The notes under the pieces were generated by a model. It did no database searches. It was not told where the DNA came from and saw only the letters and a program-made list of their open reading frames with translations. A stretch of 64,000 nt of DNA. Source: Astropecten irregularis. Lineage: Eukaryota; Echinodermata; Asteroidea; Paxillosida; Astropectinidae. The stretch spans positions 5,952,001 through 6,016,000 of the forward strand of contig OZ020259.1 in the NCBI GenBank assembly GCA_963971285.1. Reading direction: 5' to 3'. The position numbers were made by a program, and so were the translations under genes. This document shows, piece by piece, positions 63,755-64,000 of the stretch. Position 1 is the stretch's first letter, and each line of letters starts with the position of its first letter.

Positions 63755-63921
63755 TGGCCAATTTCACGAACACTTTACGATCATCACTAAAGCCAAAATC
63801 CATCGCTAACTGGAAAATTGTTACGCAAAGTTGCGATCGATTTTCCATTTTAATAGCGATGAATTTGGGCTTAAGCGATGATCGCAAAGCGTTATTGCAA
63901 AGTGTTAGTGAAATTGGCCCC
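63755..63921. mobile_element. 167-bp hairpin (foldback) element
   Basis: TGGCCAATTTCACGAACACT reads inward and is mirrored by AGTGTTAGTGAAATTGGCC. Arms continue through TTACGATCATC and GATGATCGCAA to a centre near TTGCGATCGA. Ends resemble families A and C (CCAATTTCA). The open frames at 63633-63939 cross it. Confidence 0.75.
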
Positions 63922-64000
63922 ATGTGCAGTTACCAGTAGAATATCTTGCTTCATGCACATGTACATTTACATTCATTCATGTACCCCCATGCACATTGTA
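63922..64000. other. Window end, GTACAT-rich
   Basis: Nothing recognised except ACATGTACAT words. Confidence 0.3.

Overview
The window looks like a gene-poor intergenic (or very long intronic) stretch of an animal genome. I cannot support any protein-coding gene, rRNA or functional tRNA in it. The longest open frames lie in tandem repeats, across the assembly gap, or are short and have no recognisable domain. The moderately AT-rich composition, the many GTACATGTAC-type runs, the crowding of short non-autonomous DNA transposons and the 'CCAATTTCATAGAGCTGC' foldback family suggest a marine invertebrate deuterostome. An echinoderm, perhaps a sea star, is my best guess, but this is an impression and not a proof. 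A 200-base assembly gap (N) lies at 26456-26655.

Layout. Islands of apparently single-copy DNA (for example 3990-5960, 18784-19680, 28528-29717, 30364-31357, 40349-40930, 46071-46420, 46782-47733, 52610-53069, 55251-56020) are separated by mobile-element debris. The dominant debris is a superfamily of about 360-bp elements with TTAAAGGTA-like ends and a central GATC...GATC hairpin. I count 29 whole or partial copies in four arrangements (called D, E, F and H here). Other repeat families are: A (about 245 bp, GGGGCCAATTTCA ends, CWG flanks, PIF/Harbinger-like); B (GGGCCCAATTTCATGGAATC ends); C and C' (GATTTCACAAAG ends); G (about 160 bp, found inside D and F elements); I and J (J is inserted in I); K (TTAAAGGTTTACTGTAA ends); N, M and M2 (large foldbacks); P and Q (retroelement-tail-like sequence with hammerhead-like cores); R (GGCTC-rich ends); S (tRNA-like composite repeats); T and U. 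There are also two hAT-type elements with 8-bp target duplications, two Tigger/pogo-type elements and one mariner-type element.

Tandem repeats are prominent: a 21-bp minisatellite (22959-23706, with a decayed relative at 203-758), a 24-26 bp AT-rich array (31358-32734), a ~205-bp array (40931-41717), a ~90-120 bp array (53070-53800), a ~200-bp array (62030-63715) and several short ones.

The most interesting signal is not a gene system. It is (1) the mix-and-match architecture of the D/E/F/H superfamily, in which half-elements are recombined around a central hairpin; (2) well-dated nested insertions, one with a paralogous empty site in the same window; (3) a tRNA-containing repeat whose copies look like circular permutations of one unit; and (4) internal tandem amplification inside two neighbouring foldback elements. 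Family letters are local labels, not database names. Boundaries were set by eye and may be off by several bases.
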